64,000 bases of DNA from Cristatella mucedo (Eukaryota > Bryozoa > Phylactolaemata > Cristatellidae). This document shows positions 25,400-38,530 of this stretch, in pieces. The notes beneath the pieces were generated by a model that was given only the letters and a program-made list of their open reading frames with translations, did no database searches and was not told the DNA's origin. Where the stretch lies: positions 492,501 to 556,500 of the forward strand of contig WPIO01000085.1 of assembly GCA_009760855.2 (NCBI GenBank). The letters are read 5' to 3'. A program made the translations under genes and the position numbers. The number at the start of each line of letters is the position of its first letter. Positions within the stretch are counted from its first letter, which is position 1.

Positions 25400-26130
25400 G
25401 GGGCAGTGAATTAAAGATGGACTCCTTAACTTTCGGTTCGACGGTCGTGGGTTAAATCGCTTAGATAGCTTGTCGCGTTCCTCTTTCCGACTGTTCTGCG
25501 TCGTCTGCTCGGAATATTTAGAAGAATGCTGCAGAAGATGGCGGCACATGATGACCAATGGCAAGAGAGCCAGTGCGCTCTCTAGTCAACATTTGAACGT
25601 TTTGCGTAAAGAACTTCCATCAGCACGAGGCGTCGAGAGCAGATGCCGCTGCAGAGTCAACATTTGCTAGAAGAGTGCTCGCTCGCGCGTGCGTCAACGT
25701 TGACGGCCGCTACGCTTCGCTGGCCAATCGCCGTGCGCCGTTCGATCGACCGCTCGCTGCCGCCGCCGCCGCCGCCGGAGCTTTGCACGTAGCGCTGCCG
25801 CCGCAGCAGCTTTGTTTGCCTCGCGAGCCTCCGCCGCTGCGCACGCAACGGCGCCCGTTGCGAGCGGCCATCTTGACTTCGACGCTCCGCCGAAGCTGCT
25901 GCTTCTCGCATCGAGCTGCGGGCGACGCTCGGGGCAGTTCCGAGTCCCCAGTCTCCGTTGCGTAGCAACGCTGATTGCTTGTCCCGGCCCCCCAAACGGA
26001 TCGAAAGCGATCGGGCGGCCCTGAGCTGGTTCGAACTCTCTGCAACAGGGCATTGCAATCATTGCGGCGGAGCAAACAAAAGACGCACGCGACGGACTGA
26101 CGGACCTCTGGGTAAAGCCGTATAAATATA
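25400..26130. other. GC-rich CpG block, mirror of 2880-3600
   Basis: Keeps the YY1-like site (GCGGCCATCTTG at 25865-25876) and the GATCGGGCGGCCCTGAGC stretch. Non-coding by comparison with the left arm. Confidence 0.5.
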
Positions 26131-26136
26131 AACAAT

Positions 26137-26137
<1 letters not shown>

Positions 26138-26173
<36 letters not shown>

Positions 26174-26190
26174 CTATATATATATATAAG
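26138..26190. repeat. (TA)n microsatellite
   Basis: TA runs at the edge of the mirrored GC block. Confidence 0.9.
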
Positions 26191-26689
26191 CAAAAACATA
26201 AAATATGTAATATATAATAAAACGGTATAAAATGTAGATATAAACAACATAAATAATACAATTCCTCCGGAAGCCAACAATAGCCGCGACAGACGGACCT
26301 CCGGCCATGACGCCTCTCCGGAGATGCACTCGAGGCCGCGGCCTTTCTTCCATCACGGGCTGGCTAACAACAAAAAAGTAGTTCGCCAAAATACCGTGTT
26401 CGATTACGACGCGCTCAGCACAGCCAAGGAATGCGACTGCTGCTTCAACGCTCGCTGAGCGTAGCCCGTAACCCATTCCGCGTACATTCCTTCCTCCACC
26501 CCGCAAACCGCGACGACGAAACGCCCGCGGTCCGAAGTATGCATTCGGTTACACTAATTCTGGGAAAACCAAGTGTGAATCGGAAATATGAAAGCTGAAC
26601 GGTGATAACCGGCTCAACCAGCATATCATCTTCTGTTGCATCTGCAAGAAATCCAATGTTCTAATTCACAACGACCTGTTTCTGTTTCT

Positions 26690-26790
26690 ATTGCCACCAT
26701 GTAAAGCGCCTAGAAAGAGATTGAGTTCTCTGAGGGCGCTTTATCAAGTGCATTATTATTATTATTATTATTATTATTGTTGTTATTGTC
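26690..26790 (+). mobile_element. LINE 3' tail with intact hairpin and (ATT)n
   Basis: Hairpin AAAGCGCC...GGCGCTTT at 26703-26744, then AAGTGC and nine ATT units. Confidence 0.85.
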
Positions 26791-26924
26791 ATTCTGCCTC
26801 TAGAAAAAATGGCTGGAAGCATGGCACGCGATAATCATGTGTGACTTTTCACGTAGCGATCCCATAAAAAGGGACAACTTTCCATCGGATTTCACAGCGA
26901 TTACTGTACGTTAGATGTCCCTTG

Positions 26925-27945
26925 ACACGATAATTAGGGCAAGCAATAAGACTTTTTGGCCTATTTTTTTACATTGAAATGCATGTCCAGAGGCTAATGC
27001 CAACTTTACCTGCGGTTTTCTCTCGGCCGCCGTGTAGGTTCTCGAACGGCTATATTTATAATAATGCCCAAAAACGTAGATCAATCGACCGATCCTTCTG
27101 GTGAATCAGGAATATTGCTCATCTGCACTATTTATTGTGGGCATGGCATGCTAGCGTTTATGGGCAAACCAAGTGCGATTCAGGAATTGGAAAAGTTAAC
27201 GGTCACAATCGGCTCTGCCAGCATATTTTCTCTGGCATCTGCACGAAATCTAGGTGTCCTATTCCAAAGTGACCTTTCACTAAACGACCACATCAGCTTC
27301 GCAGTCAAGTCTGCCTACTTCAAGCTACATAACATTGCTGAAACTCGGCTTGTTTAGACAGGGACACCACATTTAAATTCGTCCATGCATTTGCGACATC
27401 ACGTCATGACTTCTGTAACTCACTGCTAGCAGGCATACCGCCTTGTGCAATCAGGCGCTTGTAGTTCGTCCAAAACTCTTCAGCTAGGCTCGTCTGTCGT
27501 GTGTGTCGAAGTTGCCACATCACATCCCTTCTCGCCGACCTGCACTGGCTCCCAATGAAGCAGCGCGTCAAATTTAAGGTTGTGTCGCTCACTTTTAGGT
27601 CCCTTCATTCTTTGGCTGCAGCCTACCTGTCAGATCTACTACCCCACCAGGCTAGGCATCTTACCACCCGCTTTCTGAATCGAATATATATATACTTATA
27701 CTTCACAAGAACCTATACTTCAAAAGAACCTCAAATCCTTTCGAGACCATGCCTTTAGTCCGTGCGCTCAACTTCAGCCAGCAACTCACTCCCGACCGAC
27801 GTCACGAAATCTCCTGAATTGACGTTAAAAAAGAAGCTAAAAACGCACGTGGTTTGACGGCATTTGGTGGGTACTAGCGATTTGTCATTGTGTGTTTATG
27901 CGTGCGGTCACTGCGGATACTGCCAGCATATGGTGGCAGCATCAG
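26925..27945 (+). mobile_element. LINE RT C-terminal copy, decayed
   Basis: The plus strand encodes SARNLGVLFQSDLSLNDHIS, HITSLLADLHWLPMKQR and FRSLHSLAAAYLSDLLP with frameshifts. It pairs with the left LINE pieces at 240-1275 and 2375-2745. Confidence 0.8.
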
Positions 27946-28024
27946 CAGTGACAAGTTGAGTCAGTTTAAAAGTTCGCAGCTTACAAGTTGAGGCTGTGCC
28001 CGCCACCTCTAACCTCTGTTAAGC

Positions 28025-28145
28025 TTCTGAACCTGAAGCATCCTGATTTGCAAATGAGGATGCTTCAGGTTCCACGCTTTAGGGCCATCAAATTTGCAAA
28101 GCATCTAAATGCTACAGCATTTAGATGCTTTGCAAATAAATAGTG
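28025..28145. repeat. Twin 44-46-nt palindromes, mirror copies
   Basis: Inverted copies of the pair at 2244-2352 with the same single mismatch pair around the ATTTGCAAAT core; both hairpins are otherwise perfect. Confidence 0.9.
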
Positions 28146-28204
28146 TTAATAAATAATAATATAAATATTAAAAATAAATATAATATTAATATAAATATTA
28201 TATA

Positions 28205-28372
28205 TAAATACTAGCTTATTTAACAGCCTCTTTTTGTATAGCGACAGAAGAACCTTTACGGCTATCACCACCGCTTGCAGTGGCGATAAAGGATCGCCCA
28301 CCGCAGGAATCGAACCCACGACCTCGGGGCCGAGGTTGTGAAAAGCAACCGCCTTACCTTGTGAGCCATAAA
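28205..28372 (-). mobile_element. tRNA-derived SINE, mirror copy
   Basis: Nearly identical to 2003-2170 in inverted orientation. One difference falls in the A box (AAGG for TAGG on the sense strand). Confidence 0.85.
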
Positions 28373-28593
28373 GCATCTAAGAAGTCGCTACGGAGGCGCC
28401 ATTGCCACCATTGCTGCTCGTCCCATCGCAGCCGTCCCTAAACGACAGGTATGCTTTCGCCCACCATTCGGCGCGTGCACTTTTCCACTTGCATCTTCCT
28501 CTCCTCCATTATGCATGTATCCTCCTCCAGTATATTCTCAGTGTACGCCTGTTTGATCCACTACCTTTGTCTCTGTATCTGCCATCTCTCTTT

Positions 28594-29030
<437 letters not shown>

Positions 29031-29049
29031 ACACTCTTCCTCACTCTAA

Positions 29050-29480
29050 TGTAACGTAATGTATCTCCGTCTGTAACTCCACAAAGCCACACAGACTATG
29101 TGGGTGTTACGAAGGAGAGTTGTGCGTAGCGCACTCACAGCCTAAGCGGCTTTCGGTACGCATTCGGTAGCCAAAAAACTTCGTCTCACGCAACAAAGAG
29201 AAAGTGGGAAGCATAGCAGAGTCAAGAGAGCAGTTGAGGTAGTGAGTAGCATGGAAGTAGCAGCTCAGGACCGCTGAAAAGGATGAGCCATAGTCGACAG
29301 CAGGAGAGTAGTTGTCGTTGCGTAAGAATCGTGCAAGCGAGTTCTACAGTCTAGGACCTGCAGAGCTAAAGCTTCTGTCGCCAACGGTCTTTAAGCGGAG
29401 GAGTAGAAAAGTTAATTAATTGTCCATACAGGGCCTGAGGATACGAGAAGGCTGAAACTAGTGCAACAGTTAAACTAGGT
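29050..29480 (-). mobile_element. Second LINE family (CR1-like), 3' fragment
   Basis: Direct relative of 7436-7985 without the nested insertion. Keeps the TAATGTAACGTAATG end and ACTCCACAAAGCCAC. Confidence 0.65.
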
Positions 29481-29502
29481 AACTCTCCGCCCTTCCCTTT
29501 GT

Positions 29503-30020
<518 letters not shown>

Positions 30021-30870
30021 GTCTCTCTCGCACTCTCTTTCTCTTTTTGCGTTCCTTTGGGAGCTAGCGCTGTGCATGCGTTGTCTCCAATGTATGCCTG
30101 CTTTCAGTTGAATGTCTCGATGTGTAGGCTTTCACTGGTGGGCATTCATAAGAAAATCGAAACCCACGTTTACCTTTCGGATTGGATTGCGGCCATTTCT
30201 CCTCGAAGTGTTTAATTTAGCGGGGCTCAGTCGACGAGTCCTGTGAGCGGAGTTAGCTTCCTGTGTTAGCCAATCACCGCAGTGCCAGAGTCAGCCAATC
30301 GCTGCTCGCTGTCGGCTGCCTCGCCGGATCCGTGCCATCGCTGCGCAGCGATGCTGCGCAAACTCCTGTACGCTAACTGGCCTCGATTAGCTAAAGAAGA
30401 CACTTGACAGCCATTCACTTGACAGCCATTTCTTCGGTGGAGTAACGAATTGTCGCATTTCCACTGCTAAGTAATTGAATAGGCGCAATATCTGCTGCAA
30501 CACTGTTGAGCAAGCATCACGTGTCTGGGATGTCCATTAGTCGCCCGGAATGAGGCCCGCTTCAAAGACGCCGGCTGGGCCGCCTTTCGCCGTCGGCGCC
30601 AGCGACGACAGCAGAACAGGAGCGAACGCACGAACGCACGAACGCCGGCACCAATTAAGGCACCCAGCTCTCTAGCTCCGCTCCGCGGCCTCTGGCGTGC
30701 GTTCTAGTTCGGCGACACCTGCGCGGCACCAGAACCGGAGTGGCGGGCGGCTGAGGTCTCATTTTCCCCTGGAGCACGTCGATTCTCGGCACCGATTCCC
30801 GGACTTGTTCGCAGTTTCAGGACTCAGTTGAATTGTTTCTTCGTTGGCTGAAAGAGCCGCGCTTCTCTAA
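30021..30870. other. Unique GC-rich DNA between microsatellites
   Basis: No coding exon could be supported. A GCGGCCATTTCT (YY1-like) lies at 30190-30201. CpG-rich, possibly regulatory. Confidence 0.3.
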
Positions 30871-30876
30871 TTCTCT

Positions 30877-30880
30877 GTCC

Positions 30881-30952
<72 letters not shown>

Positions 30953-30971
30953 GCCTGCCTGCCTATCTGAC

Positions 30972-31002
<31 letters not shown>

Positions 31003-31015
31003 ATGTCTGTCTGCC

Positions 31016-31064
<49 letters not shown>

Positions 31065-31305
31065 GCCTGCCTGCCTATCTGACTGTCTGTCTGTCTGTCT
31101 GTCTGTCTGTATGTCTGTCTGCCTGTCAGTCTGTCTGTCTGTCTGTCTGTATGTCTGTCTGCCTGTCTGTCTGTCAGTCTGTCTGACTGTCTGTCTGCCT
31201 GACTGTCTGTCTGCCTGACTGTCTGACTGTCTGACTGTCGGTCTGTCTGTCTGCCTGTCTTTCTGTCTGTCTGACCGTCCGTCCGTCCGTCCGTCCGTCT
31301 CTCAC
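30877..31305. repeat. (TCTG)n array with a higher-order period
   Basis: TCTG units are punctuated by the variant block TGCCTGCCTATCTGACTG, which recurs about 112 nt later, so a longer unit was duplicated. The end degenerates to TCCG. Confidence 0.95.
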
Positions 31306-31309
31306 GAGC

Positions 31310-32015
<706 letters not shown>

Positions 32016-32019
32016 TCCG

Positions 32020-33035
32020 CCACCTGCGGGTGCCGCCGACCACGCCTTCGCGGTGGCTGCAGCTCGTCGCTTCGGTACGCACGTGAGCGCACCGGCGCGA
32101 ACGCACGCATCGCCGCCCGCGAGACTCAATTACAGCCTAACACTTCAAAGCGCTACAACCGGCGGCAGCAGACGGCACGGCTGCTGCAGAGCCCATTAAA
32201 ATTCCGAAAGGCTCCACGCGTGCCGAGACCAGCAGAGACAGACGTTCTTTGCGCTCGGACCTCGGACGAGCCGCTCGCGCGTTCTTTTTACCTACGGGCG
32301 CCGCCGTCGCCGCCACCCGTCAGCGTCCGCCGCGCGACTGCCCTCGAGTCACGCCCCACTGTCGACACGCCGCGCGTCGGCGCTTCGGAGGTTTTGCACA
32401 GCACGCTTTAACCAAGCGAACGAAAGTGGCTAGTGGTAGCGTGAAAGGTTAAGCATCACCTCTCACTCGCTCGTCGTCGTTGACCTCTGTCTTGACCTTG
32501 CCGGCGATGCCTTCGAGCGGCTGAGAAACCGCGCGCGCCTTGCGACTCGATCTGCTCTGCGGCCATTCGCACGCACGCGCCCACGTATTAATGCGCGCAC
32601 TTCCGGTAGTTGCTCCCGAGCTCCGTGCGCTCGCTTTCGCGTACTCGTCGCCGTCGTCCGCGTTCAGCGAGTTGGCTGCGACCGCTCGATGACAAATGGC
32701 GCGCGACTGTGGGTAATGATAAAACCGTTTGACTGCGGTTGCGGGAAATAGCACGTATCAAACCCGATCTAGTCGCCAGCTGCGCACAATCGTGACCGAG
32801 CGGTTCGCTGCCCACACTTCCGCCTCCGGCTTCCAGTGAAATGCGTAACAGATTCCAGTGATGAGCGCCGAACGGAGGCCTCGGGGCTGATCCTTCGGTG
32901 GCTGCGTTCGCCACGTCAACAATCAATTCTGGCTGCGAGAGTATGCGTAGGAGTGGCCCCCCCACCGCCGGCAGGGTGCCATTGTCAGAGACTGAGCAGA
33001 CGGTGCGATATAGTTACCCAGAGACAGGAAGGAAG
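32020..33035. other. GC-rich unique DNA, no supported gene
   Basis: CpG-rich. Open frames on both strands overlap each other and none has a domain, signal peptide or paired splice sites. Possibly a CpG-island promoter flanked by microsatellites. Confidence 0.3.
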
Positions 33036-33039
33036 TTCT

Positions 33040-33299
33040 GGAAAAGAGAGAGAGGGAGCCAAAGAAAAAGAGAAAGAGTGCATGAGAGGAGAAAGAGTGA
33101 GAGAGAGGGAGAGGAGAGATAGAGTTAGCGAGAGGTAGCTGAAGAGTGCGAGAGAGCGAGAGTGGGGAGAGAGAATGCATGAGCGAGAGAGAGATGGTGA
33201 GAGTGAGAGGGAAGAGATGGTTAGAGAGAGAGTGAGGGAGAGATAGAGTGAGGGAGAGAGAGAGGGAGAGCAGAAGAGAGAGAGAGAGAGAGGGAGAGC

Positions 33300-33355
<56 letters not shown>

Positions 33356-33376
33356 CATTACATGGTGAGAGAGTGG

Positions 33377-33431
<55 letters not shown>

Positions 33432-33510
33432 GGAGAGAGGGAGAAAAAGAGAGAGAGAGAGAGAGAGAGAGTGAGGGGAAGAGAGTGAGAGAGAGAGTGT
33501 GGGAGGGAAT
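33040..33510. repeat. (GA)n-rich polypurine tract
   Basis: GA/GGGA/GTGA-rich, opposite strand bias to the CT tract at 31.3-32.0 kb. Confidence 0.95.
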
Positions 33511-33764
33511 GAACGCTAGTCTCAAGAAAGTCCGGAATAGTTGCGAGGGAGCGCAGCATCGCGTTTGCGTAACCATAGTCTCAAGAGAGCGAGAAAGTCC
33601 GGCGCTGGTTACTAGGTTACTGGTTACGGTGAAGCTTTGAGCTAGCGTGAGCTCACTGCGAGCCAAGTTTTTAAGCTAAATTTTTCATTCTAAATAAATT
33701 TTAAGCTGTCATTCTAAGCAGCCTATTCGCTTTCGACTTGTGCCACTCACCATTCGTTCGCGCT

Positions 33765-33860
33765 TCTTTTTCAGCAAATGTAAAGTGTCCAGAAAGAGAT
33801 AGAGTTCTCTGAGGGTGCTTTATCAAGTGTATTCTTATTACTATTATTACCATATTTTAC
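33765..33860 (+). mobile_element. LINE 3' tail, older copy
   Basis: The hairpin reads AAAGTGTCC...GGGTGCTTT. CpG decay has turned pairs into wobble pairs, but the stem is still recognisable. A degenerate (ATT) tail follows. Confidence 0.75.
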
Positions 33861-34061
33861 CATATGTTCAGCGGTTGAATTCGGGTTCATTTAGTCATCG
33901 ATTAACTACTAATAATCGGCATTTTGTCACTTCTATGGTAGGATCAGTCCGGGTGAAAGGTTTCGAGCTTGTGGAGAAATGAGGCTACATTTTCCTTGTG
34001 GTAACGACATTGCGAGCATTTGCCATTTGTCACTTAAAATGTGTTTTTATTTCGGGCCCAG

Positions 34062-34236
34062 TGAGCGGCAAGCGTTCCAGCAAGTCTGGAATCAAGCGCA
34101 AATTCATCAAATGGTCAAGTGCGAGGTCAAGGCCACGGATAGTCCCACTACATAATACGCATGCGGATCGACGGACATCACGTGATGCGCCGATGGCCGT
34201 TGCGACTGACCGAGGGGGGCTAACGGTTAGTGAGCT
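34062..34236 (+). CDS. Candidate internal exon, unidentified
   Basis: The acceptor is TTTTTATTTCGGGCCCAG|TG and the donor TGAGCT|GTAAGT, enclosing 175 nt open in one frame (SGKRSSKSGIKRKFIKW..., basic). Start phase 1, end phase 2. No partner exons were found, and it lies between two LINE tails, so this may be chance. Confidence 0.2.
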
Positions 34237-34279
34237 GTAAGTGTGGCGCCTCCTCTACCGTTTACTTGTTCCGTCACCG

Positions 34280-34515
34280 TCAGTGCAAGATGCACGCCAT
34301 CCTCTCCGCTAACCACATTTACACGTTAATAATTCGCATTTCACCATCACATTTTACGCTCTCTGACATTGCACATGTTACCACTGACCATGCGATCGTC
34401 CTTCCTTTAAACCGTACGTGCAGTGCCTAGAATTCTCTCAGTTATATTATTGCTATGAGTACTATTCAATTCTCCAATGGCGCTATAAAAATGTATCATT
34501 ATTATTCTTATTATC
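34280..34515 (+). mobile_element. Diverged LINE 3'UTR and tail
   Basis: Contains the ACCACTGACCATGCGATCGTCCTTCC-type 3'UTR landmark (compare 36600-36720), a decayed hairpin and an ATTATTATTCTTATTAT end. Confidence 0.65.
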
Positions 34516-34519
34516 CCGA

Positions 34520-35050
34520 GCTGAATGAAAGTGAAATAGTTATCTATGCCCCTCTCTTATACTTGCTTGTAATATGCAGTCGTTGTTGGAGCTTCTCGCT
34601 GATCGTTTTTTGGTGTATGAAAAGTGTATAAATAATAAATAGAAAATAAATAAATAAATAATAATAATTACAAGTGGATAGATAACAAATGTGGATAGCC
34701 GCATGTATTCAGCGGACCCCATCTCGGCTCTCAGTCGGCTGCGTCACTTACGCGTTAAGCGTCACAACCTGACGCCGTCTCAAGTTTGTTCGTTTGATTA
34801 CGTATTACAGCAGGCAAATTTAAACGCTCAAACTATTCCTAGATATAATTAGGTCCAATAATTAATTTCTTCCTGATAGTATTTGAAATCCCTGGGGCAC
34901 TGACCGCCGCGGGCTATTTTGCATCAACTTTCGCGAACAGACATCCGTTGAGAGATCCTCCATCGTCGCGTTGCTGTCCCTGCTTTCCCGAGAATGGACG
35001 TGGCGCTGACCGCTGAAGCTGACAGTGACGTATCCATCTACATTCCCGAC
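34520..35050. other. AT-rich unassigned DNA
   Basis: Contains an AAATAAAT-rich stretch at 34630-34670. No gene or repeat family recognised. Confidence 0.3.
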
Positions 35051-35054
35051 GGAC

Positions 35055-36175
35055 AAGCGATCGACTAGGCTTTCACTTCTATGCGGATGACACTCAGTTG
35101 TACCTTTGCTTTGATCCCTCCCAGCCTTTGAGCACCTCAAATTCTCTAAACTCACTTGCTGCATGCATTGATGACATCCGCACATGGATGGCAGCAAATT
35201 TTCTAAAACTAAACGATGACAAAACTAACTTACTAGTTATGGGCAAATCCAGTGTGATTCAGAAATTGGAAAGGCTGACGCTCAAAATTGGCTCTGCCAG
35301 CATATCTCCTGTCGAATCAGCTCGAAATCTAGGTGTCATATCTCAAAGCGACCTCTCGTTAGACGACCACATCAGCTCCACAGTCAAATCCACCTATTTT
35401 CAGCTTCATAATATTGCTAAAATTCGGGCTTGTTTAGATAAGGATACCACGTCCAAGTTGGTCCATGCACTCGTGACATCCCGTCTCGACTTCTGCAACT
35501 CAATGCTTACTGGCCTACCTGCATGTGCGATCAGGCGATTGCAGCTGGTGCAAAACTCTGCAGCTAGGCTTGTCTGTCGTGAGCGTCGTAGTTGCCACAT
35601 TACTCCACTTCTCGCCGACCTGCACTGGCTACCAGTCAAGCAACGGATTGACTTCAAGGTTTTGTCGCTCACTTTTAGGTCCCTTCATTCTATGGCTCCA
35701 GTCTATCTCTCAGATATACTACCCCACCAGGCCAAGCATCGTAGCACCTGCTTTTCGGAATCCATCAGTCTACAAATACCTCGTACAAACCTCAAATCCT
35801 TTGGAGACCGTGCATTTAGTTCATATGCTCCCAAAGCCTGGAACTCTCTCTCGACCTGCGGCAGAACATCCCCTGACCTGACCACATTTTACAGGAACTT
35901 AAAACACACCTATTTATTTAGGACAGCATTTAGTGGGTCCCTGTGATTCGTCCTTCATGTGCTTATGCGTGCTGACACTGTGCATGCTGCCACTAACCAC
36001 ATTTGCATACTGACCCTGTGCATGTCACCCCTAACCATATTATTCATTTTGTTTGTTTTTCAAGCATGATTTTACTTACCATTTAATTGCATTCCACTTT
36101 CCAGCAAATGTAAAGCGCCTAGAAAGAGATTAAGCTCTCTGAGGGCGCTTTATCAAGTGCATTATTATCAACGAT
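35055..36175 (+). mobile_element. LINE, 5'-truncated, with 282-codon RT C-terminal frame
   Basis: The frame 35098-35946 continues from DDTQLY (after the YADD position) through NFLKLNDDKTNLLVMG, HSTSKLVHALVTSRLDFCNS-like sequence, LLADLHWLPVKQRIDFK and SYAPKAWNSLS to SGSL. The 3'UTR and intact hairpin are at 36113-36153. Close to the copy at 17780-19182. Confidence 0.9.
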
Positions 36176-36261
36176 CGACGAGTTGATTGACAAGTTTTAC
36201 CTCGCTTTCTTTTTCCGCTTTCACTAACCTGAATTTTTCCGATTTCTTTTTGATTTCGCAT

Positions 36262-36266
36262 ATTTC

Positions 36267-36299
<33 letters not shown>

Positions 36300-36324
36300 G
36301 TCTCTGTCTCTGTCTCTCTCTGTC

Positions 36325-36420
<96 letters not shown>
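36262..36420. repeat. (TCTG)n then (CT)n microsatellite
   Basis: Joins two LINE pieces; possibly expanded from an insertion junction. Confidence 0.95.
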
Positions 36421-36422
<2 letters not shown>

Positions 36423-36449
36423 CCGCCTCCGGGACCACGTCTCTGCGGT

Positions 36450-36782
36450 GGCTGCAGCCTGGAACTCACTTCCGACTTGCGTCACGACATCCCTTGACTT
36501 GACCACATTTAAAAAAAAACTAAAAGCGTATCTATATATCATAGCATTTAGTGGGTCGTGCGATTCGTTCTTTACGTGCTCACTGTACATGCTGCCACTA
36601 CCATATTTGCACGCTGACCCCGTGCATGTCACCCTTTTACAAGGTTATGCTTGTTGTTTATTGAGCATGCTACCGCTTACCATTCGATCGTGCTTCCTTT
36701 GCAGCAAATGTAAAGTGCCTAGTAAGAGATTGAGTTCTCCGAGGGCACTATATACAATCCATTATTATTATTATTATTCGCT
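36450..36782 (+). mobile_element. LINE 3' end
   Basis: Starts in AAAWNSLPTCVTTSLDLTTF and ends with hairpin AAAGTGCC...GGCACT and (ATT)n. The stem carries a T-A pair where other copies have C-G. Confidence 0.8.
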
Positions 36783-36879
36783 CCGTTCTCAGCATTCCCG
36801 CATCAAACGCTGTTTCTTCCGCTGGCGCGATAGATCCTAATTATTTAATAATAATTTAAATAAAATAATATTTGCCGAT

Positions 36880-37020
36880 TTGCATAGCACCAGAAAGAGC
36901 CTTCTAGAAGGCTATCGCCGCCGCTTGCAGTTGGCATTAAAGTGTCGCCCACTGCAGGATTCGAACCCAAGACCTTGATCATGTAGAGCGACGTCGTTAC
37001 CTCCTGGGCTATCAAGGCCC
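36880..37020 (-). mobile_element. tRNA-derived SINE, diverged subfamily
   Basis: The minus-strand B box is GGGTTCGAATCC and the A-box region TAGCCCAGGAGGTAACG. The anticodon-side hairpin is different and the body resembles the main family. An older relative. Confidence 0.7.
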
Positions 37021-37640
37021 AACGGTGGCTGCTGGCGACCTGCCCTTTACCGCCGGCGTACTGGCGGCGACCGGACGTGACGCGCTAGGCAGCGGTGCAC
37101 CGGCTGACGCTCGAGCGCTGACTCGGAGAGCTGAGAGTTCACATCGCCGCCGCCGCCGCCGCAGCCGCCGCCGCCGCCGCCGCTGGCATTGCACGACGCA
37201 TGTCGTTTCGTCCTTCGCAATCGTCCGGTCACCCCTGCTCGCCTCTCATTGGTTGCTTGCTCAAACTGATCGATGGCGGCCATCGGGAGCGTTCGCAGTC
37301 TGCACTCCGCAATCGGCGAAATACCCGTAGCCTACGCAGCGAGCTTTGTTGAAAGGGACAGATCTTCGCGGAATTAGCGCTGGGCGCGGCGCTGTCGCCG
37401 CGCAAGCGCTCAAGGGCGGCGCGACGAATTCCGCGAACGCTTCTCGCGCGGTCTCTCTCCAGACGTCCAGAGTGGCGCTTAAAAAAAGTCCTAAGCCCGA
37501 CCGAGATGGCCGCTGCTGCCGCTGCTCGCATTGACGACCTCGCTCACACGTACAGAGAAAGAAAGGGACGAAACGTGAACGCTGTCTGTTAAAGCTGCGA
37601 CTTCCGTCTGTTGATGCTGCGCGACGTCTTCGAGCGATAG

Positions 37641-37676
37641 CGATTGGCCGATTGGCCGATTGGCCGATTGGCCGAT
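37641..37676. promoter_or_regulatory. Tandem CCAAT-box array
   Basis: An 8-bp unit, CGATTGGC, is repeated four times. On the minus strand each gives GCCAATCG, the NF-Y-type CCAAT core. The spacing is too tight for simultaneous binding of all sites. Confidence 0.5.
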
Positions 37677-38475
37677 TCTCTCGCGGGATACCGAGCGCGG
37701 GCAGCGCGCGAAGGGAAAATCGACGGGGGCGCGAGCCCCCGTCGATTGCAGTCTGCAGTCCGCTGCGCCGGCTGCAGACTCGCGCGCCGCCGCTGTGCGC
37801 GGCGGCGCGGGCTGGCGTCGCCAGAATGACGCGGACGCAGAGACGAAGGCGGCGGCGGCGGCAGCCGCCGCCTTCGTCCGCCGCCGCCGCGTCTCTGCGT
37901 CTGCTGCCGCCGCTCGCGCAAGTCGGGAGGAAAGGCGCCGCTTTCGTCGTCGCACAGCGAGCGGCGCTTTTCTATGCGTCGCACAGCGAGCGGCGCAAGC
38001 TCGCTTTCGCTTCGGATTCTTTGAGCGTGATTAGGCTCCCCCCAAGCGGGAATCCGCTCACCGGAAGCAGTCCGTGCCACCCTAAATCGCTCGAGCGAGG
38101 CGAGGTAATCCTTCGGGGGCGGTGGCGAAAAGATAGACGTGAGCCGCCCGTAGCGAAAGCTCGCGGCTCTGCCGGGCAAAAAACGCTGGCGCAGCCGCGC
38201 GTGAATGCGGGCGCGTCGGCCAAAAAAAGAACGCAGCGGTCGCCGTCGCGGATTGGCCGATTGGAGCCTCGCGGAGCCGCGCGCGCGCGCGAGCGAAGCT
38301 GGAGCGGCTGGCGCGTCGCCGTTTGCTCGTGCGGCCGCGTAAGTCTGCTGTGGGAACGGTGCTCGCAAGTCGCCGCACAGCCACTGTTCGTGGTCGTCTG
38401 CGTCGCACGTTTGTGCATTTACGCTTGAAGACATTCTTTCAGCTATCCTTTCCATTTAGAGTTGCCGTCTAAATG

Positions 38476-38530
38476 CCTAAATACTAAACCCTAAACCCCT
38501 CGACTAAAACTCTAAACCCAAATACCCCAT
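38476..38530. repeat. Short telomere-like stretch
   Basis: Contains CTAAACCCTAAACCCC and later TCTAAACCC, resembling degenerate CCCTAAA/CCCTAA repeats. Too short to be a telomere. Confidence 0.35.

Noticed and set aside
30877-31305. Regular repeat as possible CRISPR-like array
   Set aside because: It is a tetranucleotide microsatellite without unique spacers, in eukaryotic DNA.
37589-38455. 288-codon minus-strand frame and other long frames in 37-48 kb
   Set aside because: Explained by GC content and triplet runs; overlapping frames on both strands are equally open and no domain is visible.
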